This document shows, piece by piece, positions 6,743-14,354 of a stretch of DNA of 25,925 nucleotides. This DNA is from an uncultured Arcobacter sp. Its GTDB lineage: Bacteria; Campylobacterota; Campylobacteria; Campylobacterales; Arcobacteraceae. The position numbers and the translations under genes are program-made. Location: assembly GCA_913054415.1 (NCBI GenBank), contig CAJXII010000007.1:1-25925 (forward strand). The letters are read 5' to 3'. Each line of letters starts with the position of its first letter. The first letter of the stretch is position 1. The notes under the pieces are model-generated. The model searched no databases. It was not told the origin of the DNA and saw nothing but the letters and a program-made list of their open reading frames with translations.

Positions 6743-8626
6743 ATGTTTCAATTTGATACACTTTCTTTAGTTTTTGTCGCACTTATTTTTTTAGGTGTGA
6801 TTCCAAATCTTTTTTATTCATTTGGGTATCTCTCTCATATAAAAAGAAAAACACATTATCTACTGCACTATTTTGCATTTATTATCTCAATGGTAGGTGT
6901 GGTAGTAGCTGGTAATGCACTTGTATTTTTGCTTTTTTGGGAGCTTATGAGTTTAACAAGTTGGCAGTTAATTCTTACTGAGACAAAGGATAAATCAACT
7001 ATAAAATCAGCTAGATTTTACTTTTTTATGACACATTTTGGATTTGTGTTTTTGTTGATGTTTTTTCTGTTGGTTACAAATGGAAATCTTGAGATAGATT
7101 TTGCTCAAATGAAAGAGATAGCTTCTACTTTTAAATATCCGACACTTTTGTTTTTCCTTTTAGTTTTTGGTTTTTTAAGTAAAGCCGGAGCGGTTCCTTT
7201 TCATGTATGGCTTCCTTATGCTCACCCCTCAGCACCTTCTCCTGTTTCTGCGATTATGAGTGGGGTGATGCTAAAAGTTGCTATTTATGGATTTTTGAGA
7301 TTTATATTTGTTGTACTATATCCTTGGCACTTAGAATGGGGTGTGGTTGTTTTAGTTATTGGCTCTATCTCAGCAGTAGTAGGAGTGTTATATGCACTAA
7401 GTGAGCATGATATAAAAGCTCTTTTGGCAAATCACTCTATAGAAAATATAGGTATCATCCTTATCGGTGTTGCTATGGGGATGATTTTTGATACTATGGG
7501 CTTAAAAACTCTAAGTAGTTTTGCTTTTATAGCGGCACTATTTCATACATTTAATCATATGAGTTTTAAATCATTGCTATTTATGGGAGCTGGAAGTATT
7601 CTTCATCAAACCCATACTAAGAATATAGAAAAATATGGAGGGCTTATAAAATCTATGCCTATAACAGCACTTACTTTTTTACTTGCATCTATTAGTATCT
7701 CTGCACTTCCACCTAGTAATGGTTTTTTGAGTGAGTGGATGATATTTCAATCAATGATGGGTTCATTTAATTTTGCAGATACAAGTTTAAAACTTGCTAT
7801 CCCTTTTGCTATATTTTCTTTAGCACTAACTGGAGGTTTAGCAATAGCTTGTTTTGTAAAAGCTTACGGTATAACATTTTTAGGGCTTCATAGAAGTAAA
7901 AATGCTAAAAATGCTCATGAAGTAAATTTTATGATGAAAACAGGGATGATTTTAATCTCACTTGTAGTTGTCTCACTTATGCTTTTTGCTAATTTTTATA
8001 TTTTTTGGTTTGATAAAGTTTTACTCTCTTTTAACAACACTTCCGTTTATGCAAAAATCTTTCCGCAATCTTTTTTAAATATGCACTCAGTTGCACTAAA
8101 TGGTGGAGTGGTTTCACCTATGATTTTGTTTGTTTTATTAGTTGGAATAACTGCATTTATGATGATGGGATATAAACTTTTAGATGTTAAAACAAGGATT
8201 CACAGAACTTGGAGTTGCGGTTATACAACATCTGCAAAAACTCAATACTCAGCAACAGGTTTTGCCGGACCTATTAGAAGATTTTTTGAGTGGCTTTATA
8301 AACCAAAAGAGCATATTCATAAAGAGCATGTAGCAGATCATGAAACAAAATTTTATGATGCTTCCTATGAGGTGCATGTTGTTCCTTTATTTGAAGTATC
8401 GCTTTATGAGAGTGCTAAAAAATTGACAAATAGATTTAGTTATTGGATTTATAGGTTAGCACATTTTGAAAAAACAAGATATGCAGCTATGATATTTAAT
8501 CTTATGCTTATGGTTTTGTTTAGTTATAGAATTTTCGCACATCAATTCTCATGGGCTACTTTTGCACTTGAATCGATAGTTATGATGATATCTATAAAAG
8601 TTCTTATTATCGGAGATAAAAAATGA
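6743..8626 (+). CDS. hyfB: HyfB-like antiporter-type membrane subunit of an Ehr complex
   Basis: A 627-residue polytopic protein of the Mrp/NuoL/NuoM/HyfB antiporter family, the ion-translocating part of group 4 hydrogenases and complex I. The first 430 residues hold about 14 membrane helices with the conserved pump residues: Glu67 in LLFWELMSLTSW, Lys147 in FGFLSKAGAVPFHVWLPYAH, and Lys178 in SGVMLKVAIYG. A LEHD-like SEHDIKALLANHSIENIG segment follows. The C-terminal part (from about 465) carries the HRTWSCGYTTSAKTQYSATGFAGP stretch characteristic of HyfB/HycC-type subunits and two terminal helices. It is the first gene of the operon and overlaps hyfC by four bases. Confidence 0.88.
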   Translation: MFQFDTLSLVFVALIFLGVIPNLFYSFGYLSHIKRKTHYLLHYFAFIISMVGVVVAGNALVFLLFWELMSLTSWQLILTETKDKSTIKSARFYFFMTHFGFVFLLMFFLLVTNGNLEIDFAQMKEIASTFKYPTLLFFLLVFGFLSKAGAVPFHVWLPYAHPSAPSPVSAIMSGVMLKVAIYGFLRFIFVVLYPWHLEWGVVVLVIGSISAVVGVLYALSEHDIKALLANHSIENIGIILIGVAMGMIFDTMGLKTLSSFAFIAALFHTFNHMSFKSLLFMGAGSILHQTHTKNIEKYGGLIKSMPITALTFLLASISISALPPSNGFLSEWMIFQSMMGSFNFADTSLKLAIPFAIFSLALTGGLAIACFVKAYGITFLGLHRSKNAKNAHEVNFMMKTGMILISLVVVSLMLFANFYIFWFDKVLLSFNNTSVYAKIFPQSFLNMHSVALNGGVVSPMILFVLLVGITAFMMMGYKLLDVKTRIHRTWSCGYTTSAKTQYSATGFAGPIRRFFEWLYKPKEHIHKEHVADHETKFYDASYEVHVVPLFEVSLYESAKKLTNRFSYWIYRLAHFEKTRYAAMIFNLMLMVLFSYRIFAHQFSWATFALESIVMMISIKVLIIGDKK

Positions 8627-9543
8627 TTTATTATATAGGAACTATTTTACTTTTATTGCTTTTGGCACCGCTATTGTTATCTTTTATAACAAGTTTGAAG
8701 ATGATTTTGCTTTATAAAAGACCATCATCTATATTTCAAGGGTATAGAAACTTTTCTAAACTCTTAAAAAAAGAGACTATCATATCCCAAGAAGCAAGTG
8801 CTATAACAACTTATGCACCGTTTTTGGTTTTATCGCCTTTGATTGTTACTATGTTCTTTTTGCCACCTGTTGTAAAGGGTGCATATTATGTAAGTTTTGT
8901 TGATGCTTTTACTATCACGGGGCTTATATCTCTTTCTACATTCTTTTTGATGCTTTTGGGACTTGATAGTGCTTCAGCATTTGGTGGGATGGGAAGTTCA
9001 AGAGAGGCTTTTATCTCAGCTTTGGTTGAACCGGCTATGGTTTTAACTATATTTTCAGTCTCTATGATGGCAGGAAACTTAGGTATAGGACAAGCAGGGG
9101 TAAATCTAGCAGAGCATTTTCCACAAGAGCATATGGCTTCATTTTTGTTTGCCGGTATTAGCTTTTTTATACTTCTTATAGCAGAAAACGGAAGGATACC
9201 GGTGGACAATCCACAAACTCATCTTGAGCTAACTATGGTTCATGAAGCGATGATTTTGGATATTACTGGTGTTTATCTTGCTATTATAGAGATGGCTTCA
9301 TCTATTAAGTTTATTATCTTTGCGTCTTTGTTTGTCTCTTTGTTTATCCCTTTTGGTATGGAATTATCTCCTATTTTGGCTATCGTTGTGTTTGTATTAA
9401 AACTCTTTGGGGTAGCTTTTAGCGTGGCTATTTTAGAAGTAAATACTGCAAAACTAAGACTCTTTAAAGTGCCAAATCTTTTAGGGATTGCAATAGTTTT
9501 TGCATTTTTATCTTTGATTACTTTTTATGTATTGGGAGCTTAG
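8623..9543 (+). CDS. hyfC: HyfC-like (NuoH-type) membrane subunit
   Basis: A 306-residue membrane protein with about eight helices, the homologue of NuoH/HyfC/HycD. This subunit links the peripheral electron-transfer arm to the ion-pumping membrane arm. Diagnostic blocks are LLYKRPSSIFQGYRNFSKLLKKE near the N-terminus, the FGGMGSSREAFISALVEPAM loop around residue 125, and the RIPVDNPQTHLELTMVHEAMILD segment around residue 195, which in the family forms the acidic region at the interface with the large subunit. It is coupled to the preceding gene by an ATGA overlap, and HyfE follows after three bases. Confidence 0.92.
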   Translation: MIYYIGTILLLLLLAPLLLSFITSLKMILLYKRPSSIFQGYRNFSKLLKKETIISQEASAITTYAPFLVLSPLIVTMFFLPPVVKGAYYVSFVDAFTITGLISLSTFFLMLLGLDSASAFGGMGSSREAFISALVEPAMVLTIFSVSMMAGNLGIGQAGVNLAEHFPQEHMASFLFAGISFFILLIAENGRIPVDNPQTHLELTMVHEAMILDITGVYLAIIEMASSIKFIIFASLFVSLFIPFGMELSPILAIVVFVLKLFGVAFSVAILEVNTAKLRLFKVPNLLGIAIVFAFLSLITFYVLGA

Positions 9544-9546
9544 AAT

Positions 9547-10143
9547 ATGGTTGATTTTCTAATAGGTGTATTTTTAGCAACACTAATCACCTCTTTATTT
9601 ACGACAAGACTTTATAGATTGCTTTTTTGGTATTCGCTAAACTCATTGACTTTGGGGCTTTTAGCTCTTAGCATCTCAAAAGAGCTTGATGATACCGCTA
9701 TGCTAATTACTGGTATTGCTACTATTGTTTTAAAAGCTCTTGTAATTCCTTATACTCTTAAATATTTGAGTCAAAAATTTCATCTTATTCGTCAAATTAC
9801 TCCTGAGATTAAAGTGCAATATGCTGTGATTTTCATACCAGCTATTTTGGTTTTTACATTTTATTTAGCAGAGCCTATAACATTAATGATACATAATCAT
9901 ACAAATTATGTAGCAGTGAGTATATCATCTTTGTTTTTATCACTTTTACTTATGATGGAGCATAAAAATATAGCACCGAAAATTGTGGGATTTTTAAGTA
10001 TGGAAAATGCACTTTTTTTACTAGGTATCACTGCAACAAACGGAATGCCGATGCTTGTAGAACTTGGTATATTTTTTGATTTGATGATGGCTATCGTTGT
10101 TATCAATCTACTGTTTCATCGTGAAGGATTAAAAAATGCTTGA
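9547..10143 (+). CDS. hyfE: HyfE-like membrane subunit
   Basis: A 198-residue membrane protein with about seven predicted helices, matching HyfE, whose C-terminal half is NuoK-like. The helix-rich composition, the IATIVLKALVIPYTLKYL segment (with the Lys pair typical of HyfE) and the SMENALFLLGI motif near residue 150, which carries the membrane-embedded Glu of NuoK-type subunits, support this. Order and spacing (HyfC-HyfE-HyfF) agree with group 4 operons. Its last eight bases overlap hyfF. Confidence 0.85.
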   Translation: MVDFLIGVFLATLITSLFTTRLYRLLFWYSLNSLTLGLLALSISKELDDTAMLITGIATIVLKALVIPYTLKYLSQKFHLIRQITPEIKVQYAVIFIPAILVFTFYLAEPITLMIHNHTNYVAVSISSLFLSLLLMMEHKNIAPKIVGFLSMENALFLLGITATNGMPMLVELGIFFDLMMAIVVINLLFHREGLKNA

Positions 10144-11548
10144 ATTGTTACTTTTTCCATCTGTTGTGATTTTTATCTTATCTTTTATGAAAAGTGAAAG
10201 AACAAAAAAAGTTTTAGCATTTATAGCATTTTTGATTCTTATTCCGACAACCAAACTTCTTATGCTTGAAAAACCATATAATTTGCTTGGGGATTATTTG
10301 GTAGTGGATGATTTGGGTGCTTATATTTTGTTTGTATCATCCATAGTTGGTATAGCTGTAGCACTTGCACTGATGACGATAGAAAAACATGTTAAGGTAA
10401 CCAAAAATGCATATAGAAGATTTTATAGATTTTTTGCAACTTTTTGGGTGGGGCTAATTCTCTCGATACTTTCAAACAATATGGGTATTTATTGGATAGG
10501 ATTAGAACTTGCAACTCTCTCAACGGTTTATATGATTAAGACAAATCACTCAAATATGGCTCATAAAGAGGCTTGGAACTATATGATAGTAGGAGCTGTA
10601 GCGATATCGTTAGTATTGTTTGGGATTATTTTGATATATGCAAGTGCGAAACCTATTTTGGGTGAAGATGCTATGAGTTTTGATTTGCTTTTATCTCATG
10701 CAAAAGATATAAAAGCTTCATTTTTATTTAATATCGGATTTGCGATAGTAAGTGTAGGTATGTTTATAAAAATGGGATTTTTCCCTATGAATTTATGGCT
10801 TGCAAATATAGAAAGAGCATCTTTTTATCCGGTTGCCGCACTTTTTAGCGGTATTTTAGAATCAACTGTAATTATTGGATTTTTTAGATTTAGCAAAATA
10901 GCTATGGCTATAAATTATCACTATACATTTATATTTATCTTTACATATACGATTTTAACTATTTTTATAGTGAGTTTTTTAATCTTTAGAGTAAAAGATT
11001 TTATGAGACTTTTTAGTTTAAGTGGAATAGAGCATATGGCTTTAATAGCACTTTTTTGGGTAAGTGGAGGAACATTTGCCGCACTGCTTCATTTTGGAGC
11101 TCATGCATTTTTAAAACCGGCTTTGTTTTTATCTACTGGTGTTTTAGAATCAAATGGCAAATACAAAATGCAAGGTGCATTAAGAGGCTACAAAGGTAAA
11201 AAAGGGGTTGTTTTTTGGGTTTTGGTTTCACTCTTTTTCTTAGCTGTTATCTCTTTGCCTCCAAGTCCTATGTTTTTTAGTGAATTATATGGTTTTGGCT
11301 CTATGATCGATTTAGCAAAACAGAGTGATTATCTTTTAGAAATGCTTGGAGCTATCTTTATACTTCTTGTTTTGCTTAGTATAATTTTTTATAAATTTGT
11401 AGAGATTTATCAAGATATGAAATATGAAGGGGAAGAGAATGAGAAAATTGTTTATACAAGTGAGTTAATCTCTTTGGCTATTTTTGCTATCTCTCTTATT
11501 TTGCTTTTAACTCCTAGCGTTATGAATTATCTAAAAGGAATATCATGA
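10136..11548 (+). CDS. hyfF: HyfF-like antiporter-type membrane subunit
   Basis: A 470-residue second antiporter-like subunit of the NuoN/HyfF type, with about 14 membrane helices. The conserved Glu124 lies in WIGLELATLSTVY and Lys212 in MFIKMGFFPMNLWL. Where other antiporter-like subunits carry a channel Lys in the next helix, this one has Glu242 (SGILESTVI). The HFGAHAFLKPALFLSTG segment supplies a further conserved Lys. The complex therefore appears to contain two ion-pumping modules (HyfB and HyfF). HyfD, a third module in E. coli hydrogenase 4, is absent. It overlaps hyfG by an ATGA. Confidence 0.88.
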   Translation: MLELLLFPSVVIFILSFMKSERTKKVLAFIAFLILIPTTKLLMLEKPYNLLGDYLVVDDLGAYILFVSSIVGIAVALALMTIEKHVKVTKNAYRRFYRFFATFWVGLILSILSNNMGIYWIGLELATLSTVYMIKTNHSNMAHKEAWNYMIVGAVAISLVLFGIILIYASAKPILGEDAMSFDLLLSHAKDIKASFLFNIGFAIVSVGMFIKMGFFPMNLWLANIERASFYPVAALFSGILESTVIIGFFRFSKIAMAINYHYTFIFIFTYTILTIFIVSFLIFRVKDFMRLFSLSGIEHMALIALFWVSGGTFAALLHFGAHAFLKPALFLSTGVLESNGKYKMQGALRGYKGKKGVVFWVLVSLFFLAVISLPPSPMFFSELYGFGSMIDLAKQSDYLLEMLGAIFILLVLLSIIFYKFVEIYQDMKYEGEENEKIVYTSELISLAIFAISLILLLTPSVMNYLKGIS

Positions 11549-12912
11549 GATTTATAGCACGATATCTAAAAGATAAAAAAGATTATTTTGAATTGGTAAG
11601 TGTTTATGAAGATGAGATACAAAAAGAAAAAATTTCAAAAGAAAAACCTTTTGTAAAAACTATCTCTTTCAAATACCCTAGTGCTATATGGTTTGAGAGA
11701 AAAATGCAAGATGATTTTGGTATAAAAATTATTGATGGATTTGACACAAGAGAGTTACTTCATCATGAAAGATTTCCAAATGATACCCATCCTATGCTAA
11801 AAGATTTTACAAAAGAAGAGATAAAACATAGCGAGTTTAAACCTTATAAATATGAAACAATAGATGGAGATAGTGTTTTTCAAGTAAGTGTAGGACCTAT
11901 ACATGCAGGGATAATCGAGCCGGGACATTTTCATTTTTCTCAAGCCGGAGAGAGGATGCTTCATCTTGAAGTGAGACACTTTTATAAACACAGAGCCATA
12001 GAAAAGATGTTAGAGGGTAAAACACTAGATGAAGCAAAACCGATAATCGAGCGAATAAGCGGAAATGAAACTATAGCTTATCAAATAGCCCTAAGAGATA
12101 TTTATCTTCAAGCTATGGATGAAGAGTTGCCTATAGAGTTGCAAAAACAACATGCATTTTTACTTGAGCTTGAGAGAGTTATTCATCATTTAACAGATGT
12201 TGGATTTATCCCAAATGATGCAGGTTTTGGTTCAGCTTTGGCATTTGCTTCAAAATTAGCCGAAGATGCAAGAAGAATGATGCAAAAGATTACAAATCAT
12301 CGGTTTGGATTTGGTTCTGTTGGTTTTGAGAGTCTTGATTTTGATTTGGATGAGATTAAATTTTTTTTAGATACACTTCAAAAAGAGATAGAGTTTTTTG
12401 AGGATTGGATTATAGATATTCCATCTTTATGGGATAGATTTGATACTACGGGAAGATTGGATATAAAAAAAGCTATAAAATACTCTTGTGTAGGAGTTGT
12501 AGCAAGAGCAAGTGGTGCGAGTGTAGATAGAAGGATGAATCCTTTTTATATCGATAACGGTTTTGAGATGGCTTCCCAGATTAGTGGTGATGTTGGTGCT
12601 AGATTTAAAGTTAGGATAAAAGAGATAAAAAATTCACTTTTGATGATGAGAAACTTTTTAAATAACAAATCTGTAAAAATAGATTTAAAACCATTAAAAG
12701 ATGGAGAATATATAAGTTATGCTGAGAGTTCTTTGGGTGAGATTTTTATGGCTATAGATATAAAAGATGGTTTGATTGAGAGATTTTTTGTTAGGGATCC
12801 GAGTTTTATAAATTGGCAAGCTTTACATATTATGATGAGAGAGGATATCATAGCTGATTTTCCTCTTATAAATAAAAGTTGTGATCTTAGTTATGCAGGA
12901 TGTGATTTATGA
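11545..12912 (+). CDS. hyfG: Ehr large subunit (HyfG/NuoCD-like) lacking NiFe ligands
   Basis: A 455-residue fusion of a NuoC-like domain (about 1-95, with the PSAIWFERKMQDDFGI motif) and a NuoD/hydrogenase large-subunit domain. In true NiFe hydrogenases four Cys in an N-terminal RxCGxC and a C-terminal DPCxxC motif bind the metal centre. Here the first motif reads RISGNE (170-175), so the Cys positions are Ser172 and Glu175. The C-terminal motif reads DLSYAG (447-452), with Ser449 and Gly452. Cys446 and Cys453 are nearby but in the wrong register. The protein ends at GCDL with no cleavable tail, so no hydrogenase maturation protease is needed. It should therefore not make H2. This is the defining feature of energy-converting hydrogenase-related (Ehr) complexes; the substrate is unknown. 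Confidence 0.88.
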   Translation: MRFIARYLKDKKDYFELVSVYEDEIQKEKISKEKPFVKTISFKYPSAIWFERKMQDDFGIKIIDGFDTRELLHHERFPNDTHPMLKDFTKEEIKHSEFKPYKYETIDGDSVFQVSVGPIHAGIIEPGHFHFSQAGERMLHLEVRHFYKHRAIEKMLEGKTLDEAKPIIERISGNETIAYQIALRDIYLQAMDEELPIELQKQHAFLLELERVIHHLTDVGFIPNDAGFGSALAFASKLAEDARRMMQKITNHRFGFGSVGFESLDFDLDEIKFFLDTLQKEIEFFEDWIIDIPSLWDRFDTTGRLDIKKAIKYSCVGVVARASGASVDRRMNPFYIDNGFEMASQISGDVGARFKVRIKEIKNSLLMMRNFLNNKSVKIDLKPLKDGEYISYAESSLGEIFMAIDIKDGLIERFFVRDPSFINWQALHIMMREDIIADFPLINKSCDLSYAGCDL

Positions 12913-13418
12913 TAAGATATTGGACTAAAAGATTTTCAAACGATATATTGACTGAAAATGTAGAGTTAGAAGATGAATTAAAAGAGATTCAAAAAGAGAT
13001 AAAATCTCATATCAATAAAAAATTTGCCGGTAGTTTAGCTATAAGGATGGTAGATAGCGGAAGCTGTAATGCATGTGAAGCGGAGTGCAATGCTTTGTCA
13101 AATCCTTATTATGATTTGGAGAGATTTGGTATATACTTTGTAGCAAGTCCAAGACATGCAGATGTGATGCTTTTAAGCGGTCTTATGACATTTAATATGC
13201 AACCACATGTTCTTGATGCTTATGAACAACTTCCAAATCCAAAATGGGTTATAAGTATGGGAGATTGTCCTGTGATGAAAGCACCTTTTGAAAAAACTTA
13301 TGCTATTACCGCACCAGCAGAACAACATTTGCCAATATCACATCACATAAACGGATGTCCTCCCACTCCACTTGAGATTATAAAAGGGATTTTAGAGTTT
13401 TTGAGGAAAATAAAATAA
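12909..13418 (+). CDS. hyfI: HyfI/NuoB-like small Fe-S subunit of the Ehr complex
   Basis: A 169-residue soluble subunit of the NuoB/HyfI family that carries the [4Fe-4S] cluster proximal to the active site (N2 equivalent). All four ligands are in place: Cys53 and Cys56 in DSGSCNACEAE, Cys120 in MGDCPVM and Cys150 in INGCPPTP. The intact cluster site next to a large subunit without NiFe ligands argues that the complex still transfers electrons, possibly to a quinone-like or other acceptor. It is the last gene of the operon, coupled to hyfG by an ATGA overlap. It is separated by 11 bases from the convergent NfuA-like gene. Confidence 0.92.
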   Translation: MIRYWTKRFSNDILTENVELEDELKEIQKEIKSHINKKFAGSLAIRMVDSGSCNACEAECNALSNPYYDLERFGIYFVASPRHADVMLLSGLMTFNMQPHVLDAYEQLPNPKWVISMGDCPVMKAPFEKTYAITAPAEQHLPISHHINGCPPTPLEIIKGILEFLRKIK

Positions 13419-13429
13419 ATTTAACTACT

Positions 13430-13798
13430 TTATTTATTGGTAATTAATTTTTTTATTTTATCCATCATTGTTGGCTTATTTTCAGATATTTTTTTATCTG
13501 TATCATCTATTGTTTCTTGTGTATAATACTCATCTGGTAATCTGTTTTCAGGTGTTCCATCTACATTAATTAATATAAGTTCAGGATGAATCAAAGCTCT
13601 TAACTCTTTTTGCACCACCATTTTAGTTGTCATTATACTCATAGCACAACCTTTACAAGTACCTATTAATTCAATATAGACAACACCATCTTTAACCCCA
13701 AGTAAAGTTATATCTCCACCATGTGAATTGACATAACTACTTACTTTTGGAAGATTGTTTTTAACTGCTTCATATATCTCTTGATCTGTAAATATCAT
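13430..13798 (-). CDS. NifU C-terminal domain protein (NfuA-like Fe-S carrier)
   Basis: A 122-residue protein whose first 80 residues form a NifU C-terminal/Nfu domain that carries and delivers an Fe-S cluster. The SYVNSHGGDITLLGVKDGVVYIEL segment leads to the cluster-binding Cys48-x2-Cys51 in GTCKGCAMSIMTTK. The usual Pro after the second Cys (CxxCP) is replaced by Ala52. The remaining 40 residues are a charged tail with no recognisable domain. It sits ten bases after the NifX-like gene in what looks like a two-gene operon facing the Ehr operon; both may serve metal-cluster assembly, but a specific client is not shown by the sequence. Confidence 0.85.
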   Translation of the reverse strand: MIFTDQEIYEAVKNNLPKVSSYVNSHGGDITLLGVKDGVVYIELIGTCKGCAMSIMTTKMVVQKELRALIHPELILINVDGTPENRLPDEYYTQETIDDTDKKISENKPTMMDKIKKLITNK

Positions 13799-13807
13799 AT
13801 CAAATCC

Positions 13808-14182
13808 TTAGTGAGTATGTTTAGATTCGTGTTTAGCGATAATAGATTCTATATTTGTATCATCAACCAACAATAATTCATTATTATTAAATTTTTCAAT
13901 TGCTTTATCTAATAATAATCTATCATAACCACTATGATATAGTGTAATAGTGCCTATATTTTTTATAAAATTATATGGAGTTATTCCCATCTCTTGAAAT
14001 ATTATAGCTTCTACTTTCTCTTGAGCTAACCATCTTATCACTTCAGCCCCACCATTACATAAATTTTTTTTAATCTCAATTTTACCATCAATATCAACAA
14101 AAGCAAACCATTTTGCTTTTCCAAAAAGTGGAGATAGTGCTGGATTTTCTTTATTTGTTTTTACAGGTATTGCTAACTTCAT
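13808..14182 (-). CDS. NifX/NafY-like protein (dinitrogenase FeMo-cofactor family domain)
   Basis: A 124-residue protein with the NifX/NafY/NifB-C-terminal fold (PF02579 type): MKLAIPVK strand, LSPLFGKAKWFAFVDIDG, the GGAEVIRWLAQEKVEAIIF helix-strand pair, and a YHSGYDRLLLDKAIEKF segment. Outside nitrogen fixers such proteins are small metal-cluster binders of unclear role. The C-terminus ends KHESKHTH, a His-rich tail that may bind metal. ATG 14182 follows AAGGAA at normal spacing on the minus strand, and a TATAAT promoter lies just upstream. It is probably co-transcribed with the NfuA-like gene. No nif genes are present in the window. Confidence 0.75.
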   Translation of the reverse strand: MKLAIPVKTNKENPALSPLFGKAKWFAFVDIDGKIEIKKNLCNGGAEVIRWLAQEKVEAIIFQEMGITPYNFIKNIGTITLYHSGYDRLLLDKAIEKFNNNELLLVDDTNIESIIAKHESKHTH

Positions 14183-14211
14183 AATTAATTCCTTTTTAAA
14201 TATTAGATAGA

Positions 14212-14262
14212 ATTATAATAGATATAACTTAAAATTAACTTCTAAATTGAGAATAGTTATCA
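14212..14262 (-). promoter_or_regulatory. promoter of the NifX-like/NfuA-like pair, with a weak Fur-like palindrome
   Basis: On the minus strand TATAAT occupies 14217-14212, about 30 bases before the NifX-like start. Further upstream TGAGAATAGTTATCA (14248-14262, plus strand) is an imperfect 7-1-7 palindrome resembling the Fur box at 18173. The -10 call is fair; the operator is only a possibility. Confidence 0.45.
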
Positions 14263-14354
14263 GTTTGTTATAATTTATAAGATAAGTTGTATATTTCATA
14301 ATACATATAGATCCAACACAGAGTAATAATAGTAATAAATATTGACACTTATAC

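Noticed and set aside
6743..8626. The first membrane subunit as DabB of a DAB inorganic-carbon pump.
   Set aside because: No DabA (DUF2309) gene is adjacent and the neighbouring genes are hyf-like, with the HyfB-type C-terminal extension present.
6743..13418. Functional hydrogenase 4 or formate hydrogenlyase.
   Set aside because: All four NiFe-binding Cys positions of the large subunit are replaced, there is no C-terminal cleavage tail, and no maturation, ferredoxin or formate dehydrogenase genes are present.
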